Positions 37,857 through 48,618 of a stretch of 64,000 nucleotides of DNA are shown here, piece after piece. A program made the position numbers and the translations under genes. The stretch spans positions 1,860,001 through 1,924,000 of the forward strand of contig OZ253540.1 in NCBI GenBank assembly GCA_965262485.1, read 5' to 3'. The stretch's first letter is position 1. Each line of letters starts with the position of its first letter. The notes below the pieces were generated by a model. It was not told where the DNA came from and searched no databases. It was given only the letters and a program-made list of their open reading frames with translations. This stretch comes from Bin87 sp965262485 (lineage in GTDB: Bacteria > Chloroflexota > Dehalococcoidia > Lucifugimonadales > UBA3495).

Positions 37857-38145
37857 CCGCAAGAATAACACATGGGGCGTCGCGGCCGTTTGAGCGCAAG
37901 AAGGATCCCCGGAAGGGTCGGTGTCCGGTTCGTCCAAGGGTCATTACGTAATTCCATGTTCACGGAGCCAAGCATCCATCTCGAACGCCAGCTCCGGCAC
38001 AACTACCTTCCAAGTATAGTAGCGCAGACTGGTGATAGACGACAGCCTCTGCGCATTGCATCACATACAATGCTACCGACAAACCGGCTGCCACCCACGC
38101 CTTGCACGCTCCGGCGCGCGTCATTCGTGGCAGGTAGCACGCCGG

Positions 38146-38771
38146 TCAGTTCAGAATAGTCGCGAGCAGGTCATCCTTGATGAGATCCAATGCCGGCGTA
38201 GGTCCAACGTACAACCCGATGCCCAGCGCGCTGGCTATGGGTACCAGCAGGTCGGCAGTGCCGTCCCGGTCGCAGACCAATCCGCCCGGCAACCGGTCCG
38301 CCTGCTCCGTGGGCCATCCCACGCGTGTGCTCCCACAGCCGGATGCGGTCGTGTCTCCTCCGCGCACGCGCATCATGGACTTCAATCAAAACCGCAACGT
38401 CGCCGTTGCTGTCGAAAAGCACGTAGTCCACACTGCCTCGCCGCCGATCCCGTGGGCGAGACAGGCTTGACCACGCAATCGGCGGCGCTCATGTCGAAGG
38501 CTCTGGCGAATATGTCGTCCCGGTCGTAGGCCGATCGGAAGATGATCGACACATCGCCTATCTCCAGGATGTCCCGCATCAGCTGGCTTCGTCCAGCCGG
38601 AACAGCCGTTGCCGCATTTGCAAGCGTGGGACTCTTGAAGAAGGCCAGTGTGCTCCAGCTATTGGTCATGATCCCTTGCTGTTTCCTTGCCGCCACCGTG
38701 AACCTCGCGCCGGCTGATGCCGCTATCTTCCTGGCCAGCTCAGGTTCGTAAAGCCGAACCGTAGCCCTCAT
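38146..38771 (-). pseudogene. Uncharacterised gene with frameshifts, overlapping giant LRR gene
   Basis: Three consecutive frames read as one protein: MRATVRLYEPELARKIAASA from ATG 38771; VDYVLFDSNGDVAVLIEVHD; and DGTADLLVPIASALGIGLYV. The middle piece (D...E-V-H) could be part of a nuclease-like fold, but this is weak. Its ATG overlaps the TGA of the LRR gene (ATGA), so the two were probably translated together. Confidence 0.55.
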
Positions 38772-41700
38772 CCGGAATGCACCCGGCTGCGCGCTGTCCC
38801 GGTAGTGCCCGGTGGGTTACTGTTCAGGATTTGACAGGCCCAGTACATCCGACCAGTCTGACACGCCAGCCCCGTGCCGGCCCGCACCGAAAAGTAGAGG
38901 TAGCTGCCGTTCGGAAGATTGCTTACCTCCGCCCCCGAGCCGTCAATGACAATGCCGACCTCCTTGGTTGGAAGCTCTTTCCATTTACCATTGAGCCAAG
39001 AGCGCACCTGGTAGTACGTCGCGCCCTCCACGTCGTTCCAGTTCAGGGCCACCCGTCCCTTACCGGCACCTCCCCGGTCGGGGCGTCCGGCGTGTCGGGC
39101 GGGCTGCTTGGCTTCGGCCCCGCCGCAGCGCGGGTTACGGTGATGGTGTAGGTCTTGACGGTCCGTCCTCAGCGGTCACCTCGACGGTGATGACGTTGCT
39201 GCCCACTGCGAGCGCGATGCTCCTATCCTTATCGGCTGTTCCGTCCAGCTTGATTACGTAGGTTGCCCCGTCGTCGTTCAGCGTGGGCGTCACCGTGGTT
39301 TCCGTTACGGCGTTGTCCACGTCGGCCGTGTACTGCGTCGTGGCTGGGTAGAAGGTTCCGATGTCCACGCCGCTCAGCGTAAGTCCATTCAGCGTGGCGT
39401 CGGTGGAAGGCGGCTCGGCGCGGGTCACGGTGACGCTGTAGGTCTGCGTAGTCTCTCCGTCCTCGGCGGTGACCTCTACCGTGATGACGCTGCTGCCTAC
39501 GGCCAGAGAGACGGTCCCATCAGCGTCGGCAACCCCGTCCAGTTTGACCGCATAGGTCGCCCCGCCGTCGTTCACTGTAGGCGTTACCGTAGTTTCGTCC
39601 ACGGCGTTGGCGACGTTGGCGGCGTAGTCGGCGGTTTCCGGGTCGAACGCGCCGATGTCCACTCCGCTGAGCGACAGTCCGCTCAGCATGGCGTCGTTGG
39701 AGAGCGGCGGCGCAGCACGAGTGACGGTGACGGTGTAGGTCTTCGCCGTCTGCCCATCCTCGGCGGTGACCTCTACCGTGATGACGTTGCTGCCTACGGC
39801 CAGAGAGACGGTCCCATCAGCGTCGGCAACCCCGTCGTGCTTGACAGCATAGGTCGCCCCGCCGTCGTTCACTGTAGGCGTGACGGTCGTCTCAGTCACG
39901 TCGTTGCCAACGCTTGCGGTGTAGGCAGTGGTAGTTGATGTGAACATCCCAAAGTCGACGCCACTCAGCGTTGCGTCGTTGGACAGCGGCGAACCCGGGT
40001 CGACCACCGTGAAGTTTGTGCAGGCCGACGCCAGTTCCACGTTGTCGGGAGTGGAGATGCTCGCCCGGAGGGTGTAGTCGCCCGCCGGGCAGTCGGCGGA
40101 GATAATCCCGGTGCGGGTCTCCGGGTCTTCGTCCACCTTCCACATGTAGCGGTCCACGCCCAAGCCATAGCCGTTTGCCTGGTCCTCGCACCGGTCAACG
40201 TTGCCGCCATTGGAGTCCTTCACGTCGGCCCGGAAGATGTAGTCCTTTGTGGAGGTGTCGGAATCGGCCTCCAGCTTCGACAAGGACATGGTTACAGTGA
40301 TTTCCGTGCCCTCCGACACGGACCCAGACGGCGAGAAGGAAATGGTTGCCACCGGAATTTCGAAGAGCACTTTCAGGCTGTCGCCCAAGCCGGTTTGAAC
40401 CCCGGGGTGTTTCGCCGGTCCGACAAACGCGGCCGATACCACCCTGACGACAACCCCCACCTGCGCCTCGTCGGTCCGGGTAACGGTGATGGGCCCACTC
40501 TCGACGCTGCCAGCGTCGATCGTAACTTCCGTTTCGGACACCACGCCGGCCGTGGCCGAGAGGACCACCCTCATGGCGAAGGGCGCGCCCTGGGCCACCT
40601 TGACCACGATAGCGTCCTCTCCCCGCTGCTCCAGCTCCGCCGTCAGCGTGAAGGGCGCCCCGTTGTTCGTGTCCAGACGCAACTCCTTCAAGCCGGTCAG
40701 ACCCGCGAACAAGCCCTCCGGCAGCGACGCCGGGTCGTTGATCTGCAGGTCCAGTTTTTTCAGGTCGGAGAGACCATAGAAGACGTTGCCGGGCAGCGCG
40801 CTCAGGGAGTTGCTGTCCAGACGCAGCAGCTCCAGGCCGGCCAGTCCGCCGAAGATCTCCGGCGGCAACCCCCCAAGCTCGTTGCCGTCCAGGAGCAGCT
40901 CGCTCAGGCCGGCGAGGCCGTCGAACAGGTCCGGCGGCAACTCGTTCAACTCGTTGTCCCTGACATCCAGAATTCGCAGACTGATCAGACCGTCGAAGAC
41001 ACCCGAGGGCAGCGTTTCGAGGCCGTTGCTCGACAGACGAACCGTCAGGAGACTGCTCAGACCCTCGAAGACGCCCGCCGGCAGCGTTTCGAGATGGTTG
41101 TTCTCCAGGTACAGGATATAGACGCCGGTCAGGCCATCGAAAACGCCCGCGGGCAGCGTCGTGAGGTCGTTGTTCTCCAGGTTCAAAACGCTCACGTTAA
41201 ACAGGCCCTCGAAGTCTCCGGCCTTCAGCGACGTTACCCGCTGGTTCACCAGGTCCAGCTGGTGGGTGATCGAGATCAAGTCGGCGTCGGTCACCAACTG
41301 ACAGGTCCGGTCTTTGGGCAGCCGGGGCAGGATGGCATCCCGCACTTGCGGAGTGCGATCGCAGATGCCTATCACCTGCGGCGTTACCAAGGTCACAGTA
41401 TCCGTGGGCGCGCTGGTGAGGCGCTCGTTGTATCCCGCGTCGTCGGTGAAGCTCACTCGCACCTTGAGAGTCTTGCCCTCGGCAGCGGCCCCGATGACGT
41501 AGTTTAGGTTCGTCGCGCCCGTGATGACGGTGTCGGTATCGCCGTCGTTGGAAAGCCACTGATAAGTGAACGTCGGATCGCTGAGGCCGTCGGCGTCGGC
41601 GATGCCGGAAGTGTACGCCCACAGCGTCCAGCCGACCTGCGGCTTGGCCCGGATGACCGGCAGACCCGTGGCCGGGGTGTTGCCCGGCGTGGGCGCGGGC

Positions 41701-43494
41701 GGCGGCCCAGTCACTGTGTCCGTGGGCGCGCTGGTGAGGCTCTCATCGTGGCCCGCGTCGTCGGTGAAAGATACACGCACCTTGAGGGTTTTGCCCTCGT
41801 CGTCGCCCGCCAGCGAGTAGGTGGATCCCGTCGCGCCCTGAATCTCAGCGTCGGCGTTCCCGCCGTTGGACACCCACTGGTAGGTGAACGTCGCGCCGCT
41901 CAGGCCGTCAGCGTCTCGCCCACTTGGGCCGTGCCGCTGATGGTGGGCGCGCCGGTAACCGGCGCGTTGACCGACACCGTGATTCCGTCGCACACCCCCG
42001 GCGTGAGCTCGCAGACCTGAAGGGTGAGCGGAGCCCCCGCGACAACCCTGAAGCCGGTGTATGGGTCGAAGTAGCGATCGCCCAGGTATTGGTCGGTGCC
42101 GGTAGCTGGACGGTTTTTGCGGAGGTCATGCGCACTCACGTTGTTCAGGGTGAACGTGACCGGAGTTCCGACCTCGTTCTGCCTCACGCTGATCTCATCG
42201 CCGTAGATGCTGCCGGCCTGTATGGTGACCGATGATGTTGACGCCTCGCCCCCTGGACATCCAGGTCGGCCCTTGCGGTCAGCGCCGCGCCCTCGGCTAT
42301 CTTGTAGCGCACCCGGGCGGTGGGGAACCCGTCCGCGTCAACGCCATGGCTCACGACCTCGGCTTCCATCCTGAAGTGGAACGTGCCGACCGGATTGTCG
42401 TGCAACTTCAGGATGCGAATGCCATCGTACTCGCCGGCAAAGAACCCATCGGGCAGAGACGTCAGCCCGCTGAGCAAGTCCGACGGCACATCTGTCAGTC
42501 CAGATTGGTCTATGCCCACATGCGTCAGGAGCGGATTGTGCTCAAACAGGTCCGACGGTACACTGCTCAGCTTGGGATTGCCCAGAAAGACCCTATCCAG
42601 GTCGGGGTTATGCTCGAATAGGCCCGAGTCCAGCTGGCTGTCACCGTTGTAAGTCAGAATAACCTCCTCCAGGGCAGACAACTTGTCAAAGATGCCATCG
42701 GGCAGTGCCGTCAGCCTGTTGTCTTTCAGATAGAGCCGCCGCAGATTGGTCAGGTCGTCGAAGATGCCAGCGGGCAAGCTGGTCAACCCGTTGGAGGTGA
42801 GGACCAGGACCTCCAGGTTCGTAAATCCGTCGAAGTCCCCGGCCCGCAGCTCCGGAATGCTCAAGTTAGCCAGGTAGATCATGGGATCTTCCCAAGTGCC
42901 GTTGGTGGCCGCCACCGCGAGCAGATCGGCATCGCGCACCACCCAGCAGTCGTCCACGTAGTAAGGGCCATAGGTGACGATGTACCTGATGATGGCCGGC
43001 GAGCGATCACAGACGCCGCGGTCCTCCTGACCCTCCGTGCTGGCCACCACGCTGAACCCACGGGTCGCAAAAGCTACACTGTAGCCGCTCGACCAATCCC
43101 AGAGGGTAGCCCTCACCTAATAGTCGCCATAGGCACAGCTGGGGGATAGCGACACCTTCGCCGTGCGGGTTATCGTGCTCGTTGCCCCTCTGACAGAACG
43201 GTTCCAATTCATCCCGTCACCCTCACAGCCACCAGCACGACCCTCTGCGCTGTACACGTTGACTTTGAAAAGGTACGTGGCGCCGACGCGCAGATTACTC
43301 AGCGTGATGGTCACCTCGATTTCGTTGTCACTGGGACGCACAAAGCGGTCGGACGGGTTCAACTCGATGCTCGTTGAGCCGGGCGCCCGATTGATTGCCT
43401 CTACGCTGGGACCGGGCTGCGCGAACGACGCCACAGCCGCGATGACAGCGACTGCCATGAAGAGCGCTATTGAGCGAAAGGCGCGAGGTTTCAT
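38768..43494 (-). pseudogene. Giant surface protein: LRR, Ig-like and cadherin-like beta-sandwich repeats, broken
   Basis: ATG 43494 behind GGAGGAGG starts a signal peptide (IALFMAVAVIAAVASFAQPG). Parts in order: an FN3/Ig-like segment; an LRR block (LPAGIFDDLTNLRRLYLKDN); two roughly 90-residue repeats with FTYQWxSNxGxxD and KTLKVRVSFTDDAG; a second LRR block of about eight repeats (TLPAGVFDGLTGVYILYLEN); three cadherin-like beta-sandwich (PF12733-like) repeats each ending VITVEVTAEDG; and a C-terminal FN3 (VALNWNDVEGATYYQVRSW). Lesions: TAG at 43117-43119 after YGDY, and frameshifts near 42245, 41920 and 39165. The 952-codon piece 39135-41993 stays open. Intact length would be about 1,570 residues. 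Confidence 0.85.
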
Positions 43495-43621
43495 GTCCAC
43501 CTCCTCCGTAGGCTTTCACCGCTATTTCCGGTATCCAGTTACGCTATCGCCCGGCGGGCACTACCCAGAATGAAGTCGGGCGGCTTTCCAGGATCCGGAT
43601 GCAGGAGCCGTCCGCCGCCGA

Positions 43622-44007
43622 TTACAGGAAGACTTCATTCATGAAGCTGGCCGGCCATCTGTGGAGCGCTTCTTTGAGTATTTCGACCTCGAAGTTCGCC
43701 ATTGGGATGGCAAATATTGGATGCATCATTCCAGGGCCATGGCAGTAGTATATGGTGTTGGATTCACCATAACTGTCTCCATATTTACCATACTTCAATT
43801 GGCCAAACTGCATCCTCGCATGATGGACACGCCAAACTGACAACGCTCATCGATATACGCAGCGCTAGTAGACCAACATCCTTGAAATGACGGGTGAAAG
43901 CCGGATTGCTCGGCGATAGTCTCCATAAGCCCGGTATGGCCGGGGAAAGGCCCTGTACCAATCAACCCATCATTACAAAGATTTCGGACTACTAGTACCG
44001 TTTCCAC
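43622..44007 (-). pseudogene. Unidentified gene remnant
   Basis: Two minus-strand frames look continuous in meaning: CNDGLIGTGPFPGHTG ... YIDERCQFGVSIMRG, and YGDSYGESNTIYYCHGPGMM ... PIFAIPMANFEVEILKEALH, the latter closing at 43622. No family is recognised. Frame changes between them suggest a decayed gene, or chance. Confidence 0.35.
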
Positions 44008-44122
44008 TTGAAGATGCCTTATATCGTATATCTGTTCACCTGTTAATCATTCCCACACAAGCAGGAATCCAGAGTTAGAGGCAGCTTTGCGGCATTAACA
44101 AATCTATCTGGAAACGGTACTA
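43993..44122. mobile_element. TA-flanked MITE-like element C
   Basis: Perfect terminal inverted repeats AGTACCGTTTCCA (43994-44006) and TGGAAACGGTACT (44109-44121), with TA on both sides if the A is counted as target. The inside is non-coding. Its right TA is also the left TA of the next element. Confidence 0.75.
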
Positions 44123-44275
44123 GGCTGTGTTGACATTTTGAAATTTCATTTCGTCATTCCGGCTTTCGCCGGCATCCAGTGCTCCAAATAAGCATAACTA
44201 TCCCGAAATTAGCCACTCCCCGACTCTCTGGATTCCCGCTTTCGCCGGAATGACTGTAAATGTCAACACAGCCTA
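44121..44275. mobile_element. TA-flanked MITE-like element D
   Basis: A 155-bp element with perfect 18-bp ends TAGGCTGTGTTGACATTT and AAATGTCAACACAGCCTA. The inside has two REP-type GTCATTCCGG / CCGGAATGAC segments. A weaker relative is at 61406-61569. TA flanks fit mobilisation by an IS630/Tc1-type transposase. Confidence 0.82.
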
Positions 44276-44623
44276 ATCTTCGTTGCCCCACAAATGTAGA
44301 TTCCACCTTGGCTTTAGTTTAGGTTCGCGTTTTTTGTGAACAGCAACAGGGGCCGCTGAAGGGCCCTGTTGCGTTGCTTGGTCCCCTTGCGGGCACGGCG
44401 GTTCACCGGGGCCGACCTGTTGGTATCCCGCCTTGCTGGTACGCACTGGGTACCGCAACGAAGTGGGGTGCAGGTCCGGTCGCTGGCTCATCGTTTGATT
44501 TTATCATCGGGTGAGTTTCGCAATTTTCTCGTGTCATTGGCCCTACGCCATACCAGTAGGTATAATCGCACGGGATAGAGCAGGTACGGCGGGCACATCC
44601 ACGCCAACCCCTCGAGGCTCACT
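44276..44623. other. Intergenic before Uma2 gene
   Basis: A hairpin CAACAGGG...CCCTGTTG occupies about 44344-44371. No T-tract follows in a useful direction. No gene or tRNA is seen. Confidence 0.4.
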
Positions 44624-45310
44624 ATGACGACCGCCAGGACACCGAAATCTCCAGCGCGCTTCCGACTGCCGGATCCGCCTCGGCGCGAACCCGACGAGAT
44701 GACCAGCTACGACCACCTGCACAAACCCGGCAGCGCACATTACCTGGCATTGCACTTCGGCAGGCCCGACACAACGCTGGTGGAAGCCGAACGCTGGATC
44801 ATCGCTCAACCGGACTCGGACCGGGCCAGAGGACGCCGGCCCGACCTTCTGATTGCCTTCGACGTGAACCCAGCCGCCTACGAGGCCAGCAACGGCTACA
44901 TCATCTCCGAGCAGGGCAAGCCGCCGGACTTCGTCATGGAAATCGCCTCGGAGACCACCGCAGAAACCGACGTTGGCGAAAAGCGTGACGAGTACGCCGC
45001 CCTGGGCATTGCGGAATACTGGCGCTTCGACCGGTCGGGCGAGTATCACGGCGCCCGACTGGCCGGAGACCGCCTGGTGGACGGTCAGTACGTGCCCATC
45101 ACAATCGAGGAATTGCCGGAGGGCAATCTGCAGGGCTACAGCGCAGCGCTCAACCTGAACCTGCAGTGGAACAGCGGCATGCTGGTATGGCAGGACCCGG
45201 CGACAGGCCGTCCCATCGTCACCCTCGAAGATGAGCGCCAAGCCCGCGCTCAAGCCGAGGCCAAGGTGCGGGAGCTGGAACAAGAGCTCCGCCGACTGCG
45301 TGACGGCTGA
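44624..45310 (+). CDS. Uma2-family (DUF820) putative restriction-fold endonuclease
   Basis: 228 residues. The PD-(D/E)xK-like core is visible as RRPDLLIAFDV (Asp) and PPDFVMEIASETT, the Uma2 hallmark, followed by KRDEYAALGIAEYWRFD. A C-terminal coiled coil (DERQARAQAEAKVRELEQEL) is typical of the family. ATG 44624 gives a natural start. Uma2 genes are abundant in Chloroflexota and cyanobacteria and have unknown roles. The gene is intact. Confidence 0.9.
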   Translation: MTTARTPKSPARFRLPDPPRREPDEMTSYDHLHKPGSAHYLALHFGRPDTTLVEAERWIIAQPDSDRARGRRPDLLIAFDVNPAAYEASNGYIISEQGKPPDFVMEIASETTAETDVGEKRDEYAALGIAEYWRFDRSGEYHGARLAGDRLVDGQYVPITIEELPEGNLQGYSAALNLNLQWNSGMLVWQDPATGRPIVTLEDERQARAQAEAKVRELEQELRRLRDG

Positions 45311-45726
45311 TGACCCAATTGGGTTGGCAAGGAACTTTCACGACCGAGCTGCCAGCACAATGCTACGCTGGCGGAGCTGCCCCAGCCTGACCCATCACTG
45401 GGCATCTTCGGCGGCCAATCCCAGTCACCGCCCGTAGCGCGGAAGCGTCCCCCGCTGGCACAATGAACCTGTCGGAGACTGACGGCGACACCGACCGCCA
45501 CTGACTGACGGAGCGGCCGGCTTCACAACTGAGATCCTGTCGGGACTTCGCAGTAGCTACCACGTGGACACGGATGTCTCTTGTGCATCTGTGCATTTGC
45601 ACACTTGCATATTTGCACACTAACAGGCCAGTAGCTCCACACGGACGCTCACGGCGAGGTGACCTGACGGCACCGCCGCCCGGTCCGGAGGTTGACGGTT
45701 GCCAAACTTCGGCCGGTCGGCGTCAA
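45311..45726. other. Intergenic, small tandem-like repeat
   Basis: No gene supported. Around 45585-45621 the unit ATTTGCACACT occurs twice with GCAT/TGCA steps between, a short imperfect tandem repeat. Confidence 0.4.
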
Positions 45727-46612
45727 TTACCCTGGACAGTTGCTGGTAGATGGTACGCACCATGGTGGCCACGCCGGCCCTGCGACATGCAAGAGGGCAG
45801 CTTGGGCACGCGAGTGAGCAGGTTGGCCATGAAATGGGTGCGGCAGCGCTGCCAACCCACCCCAGCAAAACACCGCAGCGATGGCGTTTTCAGCCCCTGA
45901 TGAGCATCGGAGGTAACCAGTTCCACCCCGCTGAGGCCTCAAGCCGTCAGCGACCGCAGGAAGGCCAGCCAGAACGCGCCGTCCTCGCTGGCGCCCACAT
46001 CCGCCCAGGATCTCACGCTGCCCGCCGGCATTGACCCCCGTCGCCATCACCACGCAGACGTTGACGATGCGACCGCTCTCTCGGACCTTCTGGGTCAGGC
46101 CGTCCAGCCACACGTAGGGATACGGGCCACCGTCCAAGGGACGACCCAGGAAACTCTCCACCACTTCGTCCAGTTGCTCGCAGATGCGCGACACCTGGCT
46201 GCTGGAGATGCCGTCGCAGCCCAGGGCCTTGATCAGGTCATCCACCCGCCGGGTGGACACGCCCTCTACGTAGGCTTGCTGGATGACGGCCAGCAGAGCC
46301 TTCTCGCTGCGCCGCCGTGGGTTCCAGCAGGCTGGGGAAGTAGCTGCCTTCCCGCACCTTGGGAATGTGCAACTCCATTAATATTGAGCTCGGTGGTGCC
46401 CACCCGGGTATCCCAGGTGCGGTTGCGGTAGCCATTGCGGTAGGTGCCCGCTCCGGGCTGCGTTCGCCGTGCTGGGCGCCGATCTGGGCAGATACCTCGG
46501 CATCCATGATGCCGTCCACCAGGACGCGCAAGGCTTCCCGCAGAAAGTCCACGTCTCCGTCCATACCGCGCTTGCGTAATAATTCCAAAAGATCCATTCT
46601 TTGCTTGACCAC
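45727..46612 (-). pseudogene. IS256-family (mutator) transposase, frameshifted
   Basis: The N-terminal part (MDGDVDFLREALRVLVDGIM; ELHIPKVREGSYFPSLLEP) and the next part (STRRVDDLIKALGCDGISSS; YPYVWLDGLTQKVRESG, first catalytic Asp context) match IS256 transposases. Frame changes near 46430, 46290 and after 45990 break it. The last part reads as IS256 only in other frames. Confidence 0.85.
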
Positions 46613-46689
46613 CGTCGTTCTCCTTGTTCTGGTTTGGCATTTCCGATCAAGGATGACGCGGTGGTTAGCTTTTGGCTACACCGATCCTT

Positions 46690-47799
46690 TTACACCACCT
46701 CCCGGTACTCTACTGCGAAAAAGTCGCCCACCTTCTCCTGCACTGCGGCACGGGTACCCAGGCACAGGTTGGCGGTCGCCTCCTGACGGGCCCAGCCCCA
46801 GATGGCCTCGTCAGCGTTGAAGTCTGGGCTGTAGCTAGGCAGAGCCTGCCCCGTACTTGATACGGGGTAGGCCCGCAGTGCGTCGCCTCGGTGGACTGGG
46901 GAATTGTCCCAGATCACGGTCAGCGGTTCGGTATATCGCGCCCGCAGTTGCCGCAGGAAGGCGTCTGAGGTGGCGACCCCGCATCGGGGTGCGGGGCGGT
47001 GGTTGTGACCTGTTGCCCGCCAGTTCCATCACCTCCACCTCGCCAGTTTCCAGGCACACCGCCGAATAGTAGCTGGCCCCGTATCAAGTACGGGGTGACG
47101 TTCCTTCTCCCCACGGCGTGGGCTGGTGGAGCCCACCAACGCCGGTTCTCCCTTCAGCACCCGCTTGCCCCACAGATCTCCGTCCGCCTGAAAGTGGGCC
47201 TCGTCAGCGAAGAATATCCTGCCCCCGCTCCGTCGCACCGGCGCCGTGAGGGCGGCATACTCCGCCACAAAGGTCTCCCGCCGCACCGGGTCCCCCTTGA
47301 CCAGCCGCTTCTTGGGTCCTTTCAACACAAACCCCAACCGGTGCAGATAGTAACGCCACCCCGTACTTGATACGGAGTCAGGCAACTGCTCCGGCTCAGC
47401 GCCAGCCCGAACCGTTCCTCTACAAACCGGCGCACCACCTTCCAGTTCCAGTTGGCCAGATCGATCCCTGCCTGGGCGGGAGCCTCCTGCACCACCGCCT
47501 TCAAGTCGAACTGCTGCTCTCCGCTCAGCGCGGGGGGAACCTCCCGACTGCTCGAAGGATAACGCCTGGGGACCGCCCTCTCCAAAGGCGCCGACCCAAC
47601 TACCAATGGTATGGGAATCCTGCTCCAGTGCCTCAGCCACTGCCGATGCCGTCCAACCCTGGTGCAGCAGCCATAGGGCGTGCCATCTCTCCCGCTCCCG
47701 AGGTGTCGGCGCCCAATGCATCCGCCGCACGTCGCCGGCGTCCATTTGCCATCGTTCCAAGAACCCCGCAATCTCGTTCATGCCCAACACCAACCCCAC
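46690..47799 (-). pseudogene. IS630-family transposase, broken by palindromic insertions
   Basis: The N-terminal helix-turn-helix (WHALWLLHQGWTASAVAEAL), the middle (KAVVQEAPAQAGIDLANWNW), the DDE start (GGRIFFADEAHFQADGDLWG) and the C-terminal segment (SYSPDFNADEAIWGWARQEA) are those of IS630 transposases. Palindromic elements are inserted at 46841-46867 (adding PVSSTGQAL in frame), 47077-47095 and about 47359-47380, and further shifts near 47160 and 47560 break the gene. Confidence 0.85.
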
Positions 47800-47875
47800 T
47801 GTGCTGCCGTACAGGCTAGCCTAATGACGCCTCGATTTCACCTCATCACTCTGCGTGTTTCACCTTGGCTTCGGT

Positions 47876-48001
47876 TTACCATTGTCTGGCCCTGGTCAAT
47901 TTGACCGCGCCGTAAGTCATGCGCCCACGTCCGGTATAGTAGGCGCCTTCGAGAATGTCACCCTTCAATTCAATGACCGTGGTTCCATGGAGAATGTTCA
48001 T
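47876..48001 (-). CDS. Small ORF or gene tail with beta-strand-rich sequence
   Basis: 41 codons from ATG 48001; the frame is open a little further upstream (about 48060). TTVIELKGDILEGAYYTGRG, then RMTYGAVKLTR, has the alternating pattern of a beta-barrel C-terminal hairpin pair. I cannot name the family with confidence; it could be the tail of a larger lost gene. Confidence 0.4.
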   Translation of the reverse strand: MNILHGTTVIELKGDILEGAYYTGRGRMTYGAVKLTRARQW

Positions 48002-48090
48002 TGTTTCGTACGCCGTGGCCTTGGGCTCGTTTACGTGCAGATCGGAGCGTGATATTCATCCAGACTGACACGGTTCAATTGTCGAACCGC

Positions 48091-48351
48091 TCATCTCGTG
48101 CACGCAGATTGTTCCTTCACTGCTGCGACCGTCCCCGCCGCATCGCCAAGGCTAACGGATATGCGCTCCACGTCACGTCGGCCGTCCAGAACCGCAATGA
48201 CATTGATCATCCCTGCGGTGACCTCGGCGCACAATGCGGCATTGCGGAATGTGGCGGTTCGTCGGTGCTGTACTTCATTGGCCAAATCGACCGCCGCCTT
48301 CGCACACTTGCGGATGGCAGCGTTGGATCCGCCTCCAGCTTCAACTGTCAA
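48091..48351 (-). CDS. Uncharacterised helical ORF starting at the duplication breakpoint
   Basis: 86 codons: AAIRKCAKAAVDLANEVQHR, then TATFRNAALCAEVTAGMINV. Composition and pattern look protein-like and helical. The frame begins (TTG 48351) where homology to the HpaI aldolase ends, so its own 5' end was probably replaced and this is a 3' fragment. Not recognised. Confidence 0.45.
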   Translation of the reverse strand: MTVEAGGGSNAAIRKCAKAAVDLANEVQHRRTATFRNAALCAEVTAGMINVIAVLDGRRDVERISVSLGDAAGTVAAVKEQSACTR

Positions 48352-48353
48352 GG

Positions 48354-48536
48354 GCGGCGCGGACCATGTGCTTCACCTGATCGAGGCCGGCCGGCCCGTG
48401 TTCGCAGTCGATCATCACGAAGTCGTAGCCGAGGGCGCCAAAAAATCTCAACCATGTCGGGAGCGTAGCGGGTGATGATGGCCCCGAAAACTACTTCGCC
48501 TTCGTTGAGTTTAGTCTTGGTGGTGTTGGTACGCAT
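48354..48536 (-). pseudogene. HpcH/HpaI aldolase stub (copy 2)
   Basis: From ATG 48536 it reads MRTNTTKTKLNEGEVVFGAI, nearly identical to the intact aldolase at 6288. An extra base after VEIF shifts the frame, and homology stops at codon 63 (48353). The intergenic spacing to the ThDP copy upstream is the same as in the intact pair. Confidence 0.88.
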
Positions 48537-48618
48537 GAGCATATTCCTTCTCGGTAAAGATTGTGCCCGCCGGCCTGAGCAGACGGGCAATTGATTTAGC
48601 GAGCTGTCTCCACCAGCC

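Noticed and set aside
40395..41507. A 370-codon plus-strand open frame with Gln/Arg repeats
   Set aside because: The apparent repeats are the antisense of the LRR units of the giant surface protein.
44344..44371. Hairpin as a terminator or small RNA
   Set aside because: T-rich sequence precedes it on the plus strand and no gene ends toward it on either strand.
45585..45621. Possible CRISPR or iteron array
   Set aside because: Only two copies of an 11-bp unit with a short spacer; no array regularity, no cas or rep genes.
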